Below, one piece after another: positions 1 through 5,583 of a stretch of DNA of 5,583 bases. The stretch's first letter is position 1. Each line of letters starts with the position of its first letter. The notes beneath the pieces are model-generated. The model was not told the DNA's origin, ran no database searches, and saw nothing but the letters and a program-made list of their open reading frames with translations. The stretch is from SAR324 cluster bacterium (lineage in GTDB: Bacteria > Bdellovibrionota > UBA2361 > JAAZON01), in contig JAAZON010000562.1 in the NCBI GenBank assembly GCA_012797725.1, forward strand, positions 1 through 5,583, in the 5' to 3' direction. The position numbers and the translations under genes are program-made.

Positions 1-33
1 ATGAAGTGTTAGAGTTTTTCTAAGATGTTTCAT
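1..33 (-). CDS. Start of a fourth operon gene (5' fragment, 11 codons)
   Basis: An ATG at 33-31 opens a frame that runs to the window edge and reads MKHLRKTLTLH. It begins only four bases after the TAA of the trbC-like gene, in the same direction, which matches the spacing of the other junctions in this operon. The basic start followed by Leu/Thr looks like the first part of a signal peptide, so the product is probably exported like its three neighbours. The ribosome binding site is weak: only an A-rich AAAAGAA stretch lies upstream. In the F plasmid traN, an outer-membrane mating-pair stabilisation protein, follows trbC, so a traN-like gene is a reasonable guess, but eleven codons cannot identify a family. 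Confidence 0.5.
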   Translation of the reverse strand, partial: MKHLRKTLTLH

Positions 34-37
34 CGTC

Positions 38-868
38 TTATTCTTTTGTAAACATTTGAATACTTGCGGCCACAAACTCTCCTTTTTGACTGATATACGG
101 AGAGGGATCTCTTAACCCTTCTAGCACAACATCCCCTGAATCTGTGCCCAAAATCCATGTGGGCAAAAGCTTCACCGAGTAAGCAGACGGAATGGTTGAT
201 GATATCCTTAAATTGGTAAAAATCGCAAATAAGCTTGTAACATCAGTATAAGATCTTAGAAGATTCAGAAGGCCTATGATATTTTCAGTGTCTTCTGGAA
301 GTGGAGTAGGTATAAACGTAGATGCCTCACTCGGGGTATTTAAACCTGTTTCTTGTTCGAAAGCTTGAGTTAAGATGGGGCCATTCTTTTCCATGTTCGG
401 CAAGACATAAGAGTATTCTCCAACTAGGAATATTGATCCAGGGTTTAATTTACGTACTTTCACCAGACGTCCAAAGTTTCTTAAAACTTCTTTTAGGCTA
501 GTATCTTTTGTTCCATCGACAATCACACCAAGGGATTTTATTGCAAGTCCTTGGCCTTCTGCAAAAATATCCACTTCTGTTTCTTTAGCATCAGCTTTTT
601 CTTTGTTATCTTCTGTCTGACCAAGTTCTTTAAAATCTGCCTCTTTGTTGTTAGTAGCCCTCTTTGGCACATCAGATTCTGCTTTGTTTTCAGGTGCAGC
701 AGTCGCGCTTCCGCTTATTTCATCTCCCTTACCTTTGAAGCCTTCATTTACATAATCTCTGGAAAAGAAGCCCTCCCTATCTCCTTGCTGCCCTTCCTGA
801 GCAAACGAAAGAACTGGGATTAGAAGAAAAGCTAAGCATAAAATTGCTTTCGGCTTATATCTCTGCAT
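38..868 (-). CDS. TrbC-like periplasmic conjugation protein (thioredoxin-type fold), 276 aa
   Basis: Residues 1-23 form a clear signal peptide: basic start, hydrophobic ILCLAFLLIPVL, and a likely cut after SFA. Residues 24-105 are a hydrophilic, Lys/Glu-rich, low-complexity segment, probably unstructured. The C-terminal half looks like the TrbC family of F-type systems: a strand at 112-118 (SLGVIVD), a helix at 123-133, and near the end YSVKLLPTWIL (230-240) followed by GDVVLEGLRD. This resembles the segment around the cis-proline of thioredoxin folds (here P236), which in F TrbC reads YGIRSVPALVV. There is no CxxC, so no oxidoreductase activity is expected; F TrbC also lacks one. F TrbC is about 212 aa, and the extra length here is mostly the linker. 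It directly follows the traU-like gene (TAA then ATG, no gap). The family call is from remembered motifs and gene order, not a profile search. Confidence 0.6.
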   Translation of the reverse strand: MQRYKPKAILCLAFLLIPVLSFAQEGQQGDREGFFSRDYVNEGFKGKGDEISGSATAAPENKAESDVPKRATNNKEADFKELGQTEDNKEKADAKETEVDIFAEGQGLAIKSLGVIVDGTKDTSLKEVLRNFGRLVKVRKLNPGSIFLVGEYSYVLPNMEKNGPILTQAFEQETGLNTPSEASTFIPTPLPEDTENIIGLLNLLRSYTDVTSLFAIFTNLRISSTIPSAYSVKLLPTWILGTDSGDVVLEGLRDPSPYISQKGEFVAASIQMFTKE

Positions 869-880
869 TTATTCCTTCCT
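869..880 (-). promoter_or_regulatory. Ribosome binding site and zero-gap junction for the trbC-like gene
   Basis: The minus strand reads AGGAAGGA (880-873), then ATAA, then the ATG at 868. The binding site lies inside the last codons of the traU-like gene, whose TAA (871-869) abuts the next start. This fixes the start of the 276-aa protein and implies that ribosomes finishing the upstream gene restart here. Confidence 0.75.
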
Positions 881-2905
881 CTCTACAAATAGTTGAAGAT
901 CTTTAAGCCCCAAGAGACTGGCGAGAGCTTTTTCTATAATCCCTGCGTAAGGACTAAGGTAAAAGGGTTTTCCTTCTGGGCAACATGCAAGGGCTCTGTA
1001 TTTAATCATCGTTGATTCGGGCCCCTTGTTCACTGAATCTACGGCTTCTTCAAGGCCATATCCAAAAAATTCTTCTTTAACCTCAGGGGGAAAACAGCTT
1101 TTTGGTGTTGACTGCTTCACAAAGGCACTTTGACCTTCTTGAGGAATAAGCTGCAGGAGGTCTCTCATTTCACGCACTGTTGAGTCAACTCGCTTATAAT
1201 CGTGCTTGTAAAAATTCTGTCGCTTTTCCTCGTATCCAAGTTCTTTAAATGCATTCGGTATAGCAGCCAAAATGCCATGACCATTTATGCTAACTGGGCT
1301 TGTTGAGCTAATGTCGCCACGCTTTTCTCTAAGGCATACTTGGCTCCATTTGACTTGTCTGGAAGGCCTCCCATGACCTAATTCACCAACTATGAGCCGG
1401 ACAAGCGGATCGGGAAATTGCGAAACTGCATTATTAAGCGCAGAATCCAGTGGCCCTGTAAGATTAACCCCTATTTTTGCGAGGGTTTCCATATCCATGC
1501 ACATATGCGGATTCTTCATAAAGACAAGATATGCGTCATGAAATTTCTTAAGAGAAGGTATTGAGTAAGGTGCTAACTTAGAAAACAAAGAAAGAGCTGG
1601 CATACGGGAATAAGCATAAGTTCCAAAAGGGGCGGGTAATTCTGAGGCCACCATGTGGCAGAGGGCATCCAGCCCTTTGACTCCAGATCGTCCAATTGCC
1701 TTCTGACAGGCATTTACAACGGAATTATTATTACCCAATGATAAAGCGTATTCATTCCTCGAAGACATAGAGACTGCCTCAACCTGAGGTGCTCCATCAG
1801 TGGGAGGAGTTGCTGTTACTGGCACATCCTGACTCGAATCAGCCGTTGCGGCCTTTGGATCCTTATTAATATGACAGACTAAGGGATAATTCTTAATTTT
1901 ATATTCCACATGAGGTTTTGGAAGAATGTAGAGTTCAATTACTAGATAAGGATATTTAAGCTTCTTAATTTGTTCATAAGCAACCCTGGAAAATAGCTCG
2001 GGAACGACTCTTGCCTCCATGAGTCTTGCTCCAAATTTACTAAAGCTTGGATTTAAGTTCTTTAGAGCTGCTGGAAGTTTTGCCTTTTCAATCTCATCAT
2101 AGACTTCTTTATCAAAATTCGCATTTTTTATGGATTCAATAAAATCGTCACGGATCTCATCCATTTTGACGTTTGGACTTTCAGCCTTTTGTTTGCTTGC
2201 ATAAAGAGTCCAGAAACTAAATAAATCAGCTTTCATCTGTATGCTAGTACGCAGGCCTTCTGTGATTGGAATTCTAAGCCTTGGATCAAGTATTAGCCTG
2301 GTGCCATCAGGTCCTTTTACCGATGCTCCGAAAAAACCAACTCTTCCATTAATCATATCTCTTCCAAGCTTATTTATTACCTTCGGTATATAACGGGACA
2401 AGTACATCTGAGACGAGCTTTCGACCTTATCAACTGGCCACCTGTAGGAAATAGATGGGATTATTCTCCATGCAATACATCTCTTTCCTAGGCCAACACC
2501 TATGCTTTGAATGCATTTAATACAAGGCCTAATAAGCTTTAAGGTATGTTCGATACAGGAACCACTTCCTTCATAGGGGAAACGCAGCATCTTTTCAAGT
2601 TCAGGCCAGACTTGTTCCGTGAAATCCTCTGCATGAACTCCCAGGAGTTGAGCTAAATTATCTACGCCACCGCTATATTTGCTTGCCTGTAAATTGGGCA
2701 TTCCCCCACCTGTTTCCTGAGCCTTTGTAACGGCATCATAATTGCTCTCCATGAGTCTTTGAACTTCTTGAAGAGCTTGACTTGTCTCGGCCCAGCGTTC
2801 ATTAACTCGTCTTTCGAATTTTTTTATCTTCCGCGGGGAATTTTCTGCAAAAACCATTGTTGCGCTTAATGCTACTGTCAGCACACACAATACAACGCGT
2901 TTCAT
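869..2905 (-). CDS. Secreted 12-cysteine protein, probable TraU-family relative, 678 aa
   Basis: Residues 1-20 are a signal peptide (MKRVVLCVLTVALSATMVFA, cut before ENS). The mature protein has 12 cysteines: 117, 128, 131, 143, 344, 400, 416, 469, 524, 604, 641 and 642. This suits an oxidised periplasmic protein; F TraU is likewise cysteine-rich. Weak TraU resemblances are an early Cys cluster followed by IIPSISYRWPVDKV (148-161), a Cys-then-PFG segment (C416 to PFG at 426-428), and a late KYRALACCPEGKPF (635-648), comparable to the YPDSGQCHPFG region of F TraU. An Ala/Thr/Pro-rich linker at 349-378 divides it into two halves. F TraU is about 330 aa, so this protein is roughly double. Residues 28-60 look helical or coiled-coil. 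It lies between traW-like and trbC-like genes, exactly where traU sits in F. It could instead belong to an uncharacterised conjugation-associated family; position argues better than sequence. Confidence 0.45.
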   Translation of the reverse strand: MKRVVLCVLTVALSATMVFAENSPRKIKKFERRVNERWAETSQALQEVQRLMESNYDAVTKAQETGGGMPNLQASKYSGGVDNLAQLLGVHAEDFTEQVWPELEKMLRFPYEGSGSCIEHTLKLIRPCIKCIQSIGVGLGKRCIAWRIIPSISYRWPVDKVESSSQMYLSRYIPKVINKLGRDMINGRVGFFGASVKGPDGTRLILDPRLRIPITEGLRTSIQMKADLFSFWTLYASKQKAESPNVKMDEIRDDFIESIKNANFDKEVYDEIEKAKLPAALKNLNPSFSKFGARLMEARVVPELFSRVAYEQIKKLKYPYLVIELYILPKPHVEYKIKNYPLVCHINKDPKAATADSSQDVPVTATPPTDGAPQVEAVSMSSRNEYALSLGNNNSVVNACQKAIGRSGVKGLDALCHMVASELPAPFGTYAYSRMPALSLFSKLAPYSIPSLKKFHDAYLVFMKNPHMCMDMETLAKIGVNLTGPLDSALNNAVSQFPDPLVRLIVGELGHGRPSRQVKWSQVCLREKRGDISSTSPVSINGHGILAAIPNAFKELGYEEKRQNFYKHDYKRVDSTVREMRDLLQLIPQEGQSAFVKQSTPKSCFPPEVKEEFFGYGLEEAVDSVNKGPESTMIKYRALACCPEGKPFYLSPYAGIIEKALASLLGLKDLQLFVERKE

Positions 2906-2919
2906 CTTATTTACCTCTT
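2906..2919 (-). promoter_or_regulatory. Ribosome binding site and 1-base junction for the traU-like gene
   Basis: AAGAGG (minus strand, 2919-2914) lies eight bases before the ATG at 2905 and inside the last codons of the traW-like gene, whose TAA is at 2909-2907. One base separates stop and start, so translation of the two genes is probably coupled. Confidence 0.7.
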
Positions 2920-3725
2920 GTTGTCTTAGTTTTTTTCAGTCTTGCTTTTTCTTCCTTCATTTGATCTTTGAGATCTTCGTGCCACTGCCCAGAAGGACCA
3001 TTTACGTAATTTTTCAAGGCATTCTTCCCTTGATCCACATATACACTGTCTCCTTGAGCTCGAAGCCTGTAGGGCACGCATGGAACATTGAGATCCTTTA
3101 TAAAACTCCAGCTTATATTCGGGGAATTGGTATCATAGGGAACTACTATTGTACTTGCTCCAAAAACCTCCTCGTAATTTTCCGGAATTTCCTCACTTGC
3201 AATGAAAAGAATATCGTAAATTGGGGCCTTGTCACCCTCTAAACCAGGAGGTAGTTCTTCTCCTAAGGCTTCTGTTTTTGTTAAATCCTCGTTACACCTT
3301 TTAAGAATGGGAGCTTCCATATTTTTCAAAATTTCTTCTTCACTTGGAAATTCCTTATTTGCGACATCTAGGTTTCCAATAATCTCACTTAAAAGCTTCT
3401 TTGAATCAAAAGGTGGTGTTGCCGTTGGCAAAACCTGTAGGGGCTCTCCTTCATTGAAACGATAATGTTTGAAGATCTTAGCTTCTTCACTTATTGGCGT
3501 TGCTTCCTGCCCCACTTTGTCTAGCTTCAGAGAATTATTTGAGTTAGGTCTGTTCTCTTGAGCCTCTATAGATAGTGGGCTAAATCCAGCCGCAAGGAAA
3601 AGTATAAAAACAATGGTAGTATTCAACGTACTAATGAGCCCATGCAGATCTTTTTCTGATACGAAGCTCAAAATCTTTTTGATATAAAGATTTAGACTAG
3701 ACTTCTCCGACATAGGCTGACTCAT
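2907..3725 (-). CDS. Exported protein with TraW-like C-terminal domain, 272 aa
   Basis: The N-terminus has a long polar lead (1-30), then a hydrophobic segment at about 31-52 ending SIEAQEN, readable as a signal peptide cut after A55 or as a membrane anchor. Residues 56-165 are polar, with a Pro/Thr stretch near 98-106. The C-terminal domain at 168-231 aligns by eye with the end of F TraW: YDILFIASEEIPENYEEVFG, then IVVPYD, then IKDLNVPCVPYRLRAQGDSVYV, against TraW KIILVQGSIPEMQKSL, RVYFDQ and GIDQVPARVSAVPGDRFLKV. This strand-helix-strand-VP pattern suggests a thioredoxin-like fold without a CxxC. The tail (249-272) is Lys/Glu-rich and basic. F TraW, about 210 aa, is periplasmic and works with TraU and TrbC in pilus assembly. 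The typical TraW N-terminal region is not obvious. The start is chosen because GGGAG lies seven bases upstream; an internal ATG at codon 5 has no better site. Confidence 0.55.
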   Translation of the reverse strand: MSQPMSEKSSLNLYIKKILSFVSEKDLHGLISTLNTTIVFILFLAAGFSPLSIEAQENRPNSNNSLKLDKVGQEATPISEEAKIFKHYRFNEGEPLQVLPTATPPFDSKKLLSEIIGNLDVANKEFPSEEEILKNMEAPILKRCNEDLTKTEALGEELPPGLEGDKAPIYDILFIASEEIPENYEEVFGASTIVVPYDTNSPNISWSFIKDLNVPCVPYRLRAQGDSVYVDQGKNALKNYVNGPSGQWHEDLKDQMKEEKARLKKTKTTRGK

Positions 3726-3737
3726 AGAAATGCTCCC
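3726..3737 (-). promoter_or_regulatory. Ribosome binding site of the first operon gene
   Basis: GGGAG (minus strand, 3737-3733) stands seven bases before the ATG at 3725. This supports the first ATG rather than the one four codons later. Confidence 0.6.
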
Positions 3738-4001
3738 AACAAAGCATAATGCCTTTTCAGGCTTTTAAAATTGCCTTAAGCAAATAAACTGCAAATTCCA
3801 GTTGGAGATCGCTGGGTCCAATTACTTCATATCCCTCACTTCATTCTGGATAGTCTGTTCGCCAAAACCTCATTAGTCTTAACGATTAGGCTAAATTACA
3901 GCATATTTCAAAGCTTATACTCTATGAAAGCCCTTCATAACGGTACAATAGCTCGCACTATCTCATTCGTTATTTCAAATGATTATGCTTCAGGATTTTT
4001 A

Positions 4002-4039
4002 CGAAAGCAGCGGTAATTTCATCAGAAAATAAGCTTTCG
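4002..4039. repeat. Perfect 7-bp inverted repeat just after the flagellin stop
   Basis: CGAAAGC at 4002-4008 and GCTTTCG at 4033-4039 are perfect complements separated by 24 bases. In the flagellin mRNA the stem would begin ten bases after the stop codon. No T-run follows on the minus strand (it continues TAAAAAT), so it is not a standard intrinsic terminator. It could stabilise the 3' end of an abundant flagellin message or be part of a weak terminator. Confidence 0.4.
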
Positions 4040-4049
4040 AACTGAGGAG

Positions 4050-5354
4050 TTAGGCTGCTTTCTTTAATTCCAATGTCGATTCAAGAAGATTTAACGCGGC
4101 TTGAGGTTGTTGATTCGCCTGAGCAAATACAGCTTGTGCCCCTTGCAAGCGGATTTCTTCCGCGACCATATTTGCTACTTCGCTAGCCACATCAACGTCT
4201 GTAATTGCCGAATAGGCAGCCCCATAATTTTCTCGCTCAATAGCCATGTAGTTGACTGCTTGTCCGAGCCGAGCCGCAGCTGCGTTAAAATTACCAATTA
4301 TGCCTTCAATCTCTGTCTGTTTTGTCTCAATAACAGTCAATGCCGCACTTGCTCTTCCTGAAGTTTCCACGCCAGTGATTTCAATAGCGGTGCTCGCCCC
4401 AACATCGTAATGTCCTCCTGTTGTTTTTGATACTTTAAGACCTCGAAGATCAACCGACAGTTGCGCAGTAGCCCCATCTTCAAAGCCAAAAATAGTCGTC
4501 TGAAGAGTTGAAGAGTTAAATGCCCCTGTAGTTGTGGTATATGTTGCCGTCGCTTGACTTCTATAGTCCCATTGAGTTGCATCAGCCGGAGGTGAAGCTG
4601 CCGCGCTGTTTTCAATATAAAAACTAAATGTTAGAGTTCCACTTTCCCAAGAAACTCCTGCAGTCACATTTCTTTGAACACCGTTACTATCTACAACTTT
4701 GAAATTCATCATTTGGTTTTGGAACGTGGTGGCAATAGTTGATATGCTTGCATCGGCCGGGCTTACACCACTTGTTAATGCCATTGCGTCACCATCAATA
4801 TTCCCTGCTAGTTCTGCAGTATCAGCGAGTCCGATCGTAATTGCTGAATTACTCGTCCCGTCAATTCCCGCCTGAATAGTGATGCTGCTTTGATTAGTGC
4901 CCCTACCTGCCGCAAGAAGATAAATGTCATTTGGACTACTTGGCCAGTGTGCCATGTTTCCTATACGACCATACTCCTCTACCAGTGCTCTGTATTCTTC
5001 GGCATTTGCGCTTTGCTGGGCCGTACTTAAACTTCCATTTGCCGCTGCATTTGCAAGCTCCTCAAGACTAATAAGGATATTCTTTTGCTGTTCAAGCGCA
5101 GTCTGTGCAATTGCTACAGCCGATATTCCATCGTTTATATTTCGCACAGCAACATCAGCAAGCTTTTCTTGTGTTCTCATATTAGTTGCAAGAGCCAAAC
5201 CCGCCGCATCATCACTTGCTGAATTTATTCGAAGACCGCTTGAAAGACGTTCATAAGAACGGGACAGGTTATTAGTGCTCACTCGCAAGTTGTTTTGGAC
5301 TCGCAGTGAAAGTGGATTTGATCCATATGAGAAGCTAAAGGAATCTACTGCCAT
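4050..5354 (-). CDS. Flagellin, filament structural protein, 434 aa
   Basis: This is the flagellar filament subunit, secreted unfolded by the flagellar type III apparatus. The N-terminal D0/D1 region is unmistakable: NNLSRSYERLSSGLRINSAS then DDAAGLALATNMR (residues 28-60), and NINDGISAVAIAQTALEQQ (72-90). The C-terminal partner is YSAITDVDVASEVANMVAEE (381-400) and AQAVFAQANQQPQAALNLL (406-424). Residues 147-174 (LAAGRG, SITIQAGIDGTSNSAITIG) lead into a variable, Ser/Thr/Ala-rich outer domain at about 180-335. There is no cysteine, as is common in flagellins, and no signal peptide, as expected. At 434 aa it is mid-sized for the family. Oddities are a Trp/His/Pro-containing segment at 134-143 where most flagellins have an FNG motif, a longer N-terminus before the first D0 helix, and about ten residues beyond the usual C-terminal end. 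The name fliC or fla is not assigned because paralogues cannot be excluded. Confidence 0.97.
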   Translation of the reverse strand: MAVDSFSFSYGSNPLSLRVQNNLRVSTNNLSRSYERLSSGLRINSASDDAAGLALATNMRTQEKLADVAVRNINDGISAVAIAQTALEQQKNILISLEELANAAANGSLSTAQQSANAEEYRALVEEYGRIGNMAHWPSSPNDIYLLAAGRGTNQSSITIQAGIDGTSNSAITIGLADTAELAGNIDGDAMALTSGVSPADASISTIATTFQNQMMNFKVVDSNGVQRNVTAGVSWESGTLTFSFYIENSAAASPPADATQWDYRSQATATYTTTTGAFNSSTLQTTIFGFEDGATAQLSVDLRGLKVSKTTGGHYDVGASTAIEITGVETSGRASAALTVIETKQTEIEGIIGNFNAAAARLGQAVNYMAIERENYGAAYSAITDVDVASEVANMVAEEIRLQGAQAVFAQANQQPQAALNLLESTLELKKAA

Positions 5355-5364
5355 TCCAGTCCTT
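5355..5364 (-). promoter_or_regulatory. Flagellin ribosome binding site
   Basis: AAGGA (minus strand, 5364-5360) lies five bases before the ATG at 5354. It supports this start, which yields the MAVDSFSFSY leader before the conserved D0 helix. Confidence 0.75.
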
Positions 5365-5449
5365 GGGGACTACTAAACAACCATGTCTTCTTGAAGGCAA
5401 AGTCACCCTCGAATGCAGTAGTCGACTTAATTACTTCAATTATTTATAA

Positions 5450-5476
5450 TCTGGGGCTATTTTTCTAAAGGGCTTA
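5450..5476 (-). promoter_or_regulatory. Weak flagellar sigma-28-like promoter candidate
   Basis: On the minus strand TAAG (5476-5473) is followed after exactly 15 bases by GCCCCAGA (5457-5450). The sigma-28 (FliA) consensus is TAAA, 15 bases, GCCGATAA, so the -35 core and the GCC of the -10 match but the rest does not. No sigma-54 type GG-N10-GC pair was found in the leader. The position, about 96 bases before the start codon, is plausible for a flagellin gene. Confidence 0.2.
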
Positions 5477-5505
5477 ACCCCCTGTTTCGATTCTGTCTTT
5501 AATTG

Positions 5506-5583
5506 TTAGCTATTAGGAGCTAAGTGGACTTCAATAGGCGAAAATAAAAGGAAGCCAGAATTTTCATGCAATTTCTCTCTGCA
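5506..5583 (-). CDS. Possible 3' end of an upstream minus-strand gene (26 codons)
   Basis: Read from the window edge, one minus-strand frame is open for 25 codons (CREKLHENSGFLLFSPIEVH then LAPNS) and ends with TAA at 5508-5506. If real it is the C-terminus of a gene upstream of the flagellin. It does not resemble a flagellin C-terminus. A second minus frame is also open from the edge for 20 codons, so this length is not strong evidence. No terminator of good quality follows; an AGGG/CCCT pair with a 7-base loop at about 5469-5483 is too weak. Confidence 0.2.
   Translation of the reverse strand, partial: CREKLHENSGFLLFSPIEVHLAPNS

Larger units (their letters stand above)
3726..4049. other. 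324-base spacer between flagellin and the conjugation-like operon
   Basis: No convincing gene is present. Minus-strand ATGs give frames of 7-10 codons without ribosome binding sites. The operon promoter should lie here, but I find no good pair of boxes: TATAAG near 3920 has no partner -35, and TTGAAA near 3910 has no acceptable -10 at 17 bases. A 7-bp inverted repeat at 4002-4039 is listed separately. A small 4-bp stem with a TTTC loop at 3751-3762 is followed by TTTT on the plus strand, but is too short to call a terminator. One minus-strand frame is protein-like between several stops (see findings). Confidence 0.6.

Noticed and set aside
551..823. Plus-strand open frame rich in Phe/Ser/Cys
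   Set aside because: It is the complement of the Lys/Glu-rich linker and signal-peptide region of the trbC-like gene, which produces an apparent hydrophobic protein on the other strand.
2961..3465. Two plus-strand open frames opposite the traW-like gene
   Set aside because: Both are fully antisense to a gene with a good start, binding site and coupled neighbour, and show no domain.
3751..3766. GCCT-TTTC-AGGC hairpin followed by TTTT on the plus strand as a terminator
   Set aside because: The stem has only four base pairs, and no plus-strand gene precedes it to be terminated.
4337..4615. Minus-strand frame of 92 codons inside flagellin in another frame
   Set aside because: It overlaps the flagellin variable domain, has no recognisable domain, and the flagellin frame is intact across it.
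4924..5256. Plus-strand open frame of 110 codons opposite the flagellin N-terminal region
   Set aside because: It lies antisense to the most conserved flagellin region and has no recognisable family; open antisense frames are a by-product of the codon pattern there.
5469..5483. Palindrome-like GGGTTAAGCCC in the flagellin leader as an operator
   Set aside because: It is imperfect, short, and matches no regulator site I can name.
5520..5567. Minus-strand 15-codon peptide MKILASFYFRLLKST upstream of flagellin
   Set aside because: No convincing ribosome binding site, very short, and it overlaps an equally open alternative frame.
5566..5583. Plus-strand ATG at the window edge (MQFLSA) with AAGGAAG upstream
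   Set aside because: Only six codons are visible and the AAGGAAG is 11 bases from the ATG, a long spacing; it cannot be told from chance.

Overview
This window comes from a flagellated, double-membraned bacterium. Two kinds of gene are present, all transcribed from the minus strand. At the high-coordinate end is one complete flagellin gene (4050-5354). At the low-coordinate end (1-3725) is a tightly packed run of genes for exported proteins, which I read as a divergent F-type conjugation (type IV secretion) segment in the order traW-like, traU-like, trbC-like. A fourth gene begins as the window ends. No marker in the window fixes the lineage. An exported, cysteine-rich F-type assembly module implies a Gram-negative envelope. 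Chromosomal flagellated groups such as the Bdellovibrionota/Oligoflexia or other former Deltaproteobacteria would fit, but this is only a guess.

Layout in transcription order, high to low coordinates. Positions 5355-5583 are the flagellin leader, with a good ribosome binding site and at most a weak flagellar-sigma-like promoter; a short frame open to the window edge ends at 5506. Positions 5354-4050 hold the flagellin. Positions 4049-3726 are a 324-base spacer without a credible gene; it contains a 7-bp inverted repeat just after the flagellin stop. Positions 3725-2907 encode a 272-aa exported or membrane-anchored protein with a TraW-like C-terminal domain. Positions 2905-869 encode a 678-aa secreted, 12-cysteine protein that I tentatively relate to TraU, although it is about twice the length of F TraU. 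Positions 868-38 encode a 276-aa secreted protein with a TrbC-like, thioredoxin-type C-terminal domain. Positions 33-1 hold the first 11 codons of a fourth gene.

The junctions in the lower block are 1, 0 and 4 bases, and the first two downstream genes have ribosome binding sites inside the end of the gene before, so the block is one translationally coupled operon. In the F plasmid, traW, traU and trbC are adjacent in this order, encode periplasmic proteins, and act together in pilus assembly and mating-pair stabilisation, with traN next. The gene order supports family assignments that the diverged sequences alone leave uncertain. No DNA-processing genes, integrase, tRNA, CRISPR array or insertion sequence is visible, so whether this is a plasmid, an integrated element or a resident chromosomal locus cannot be decided here.
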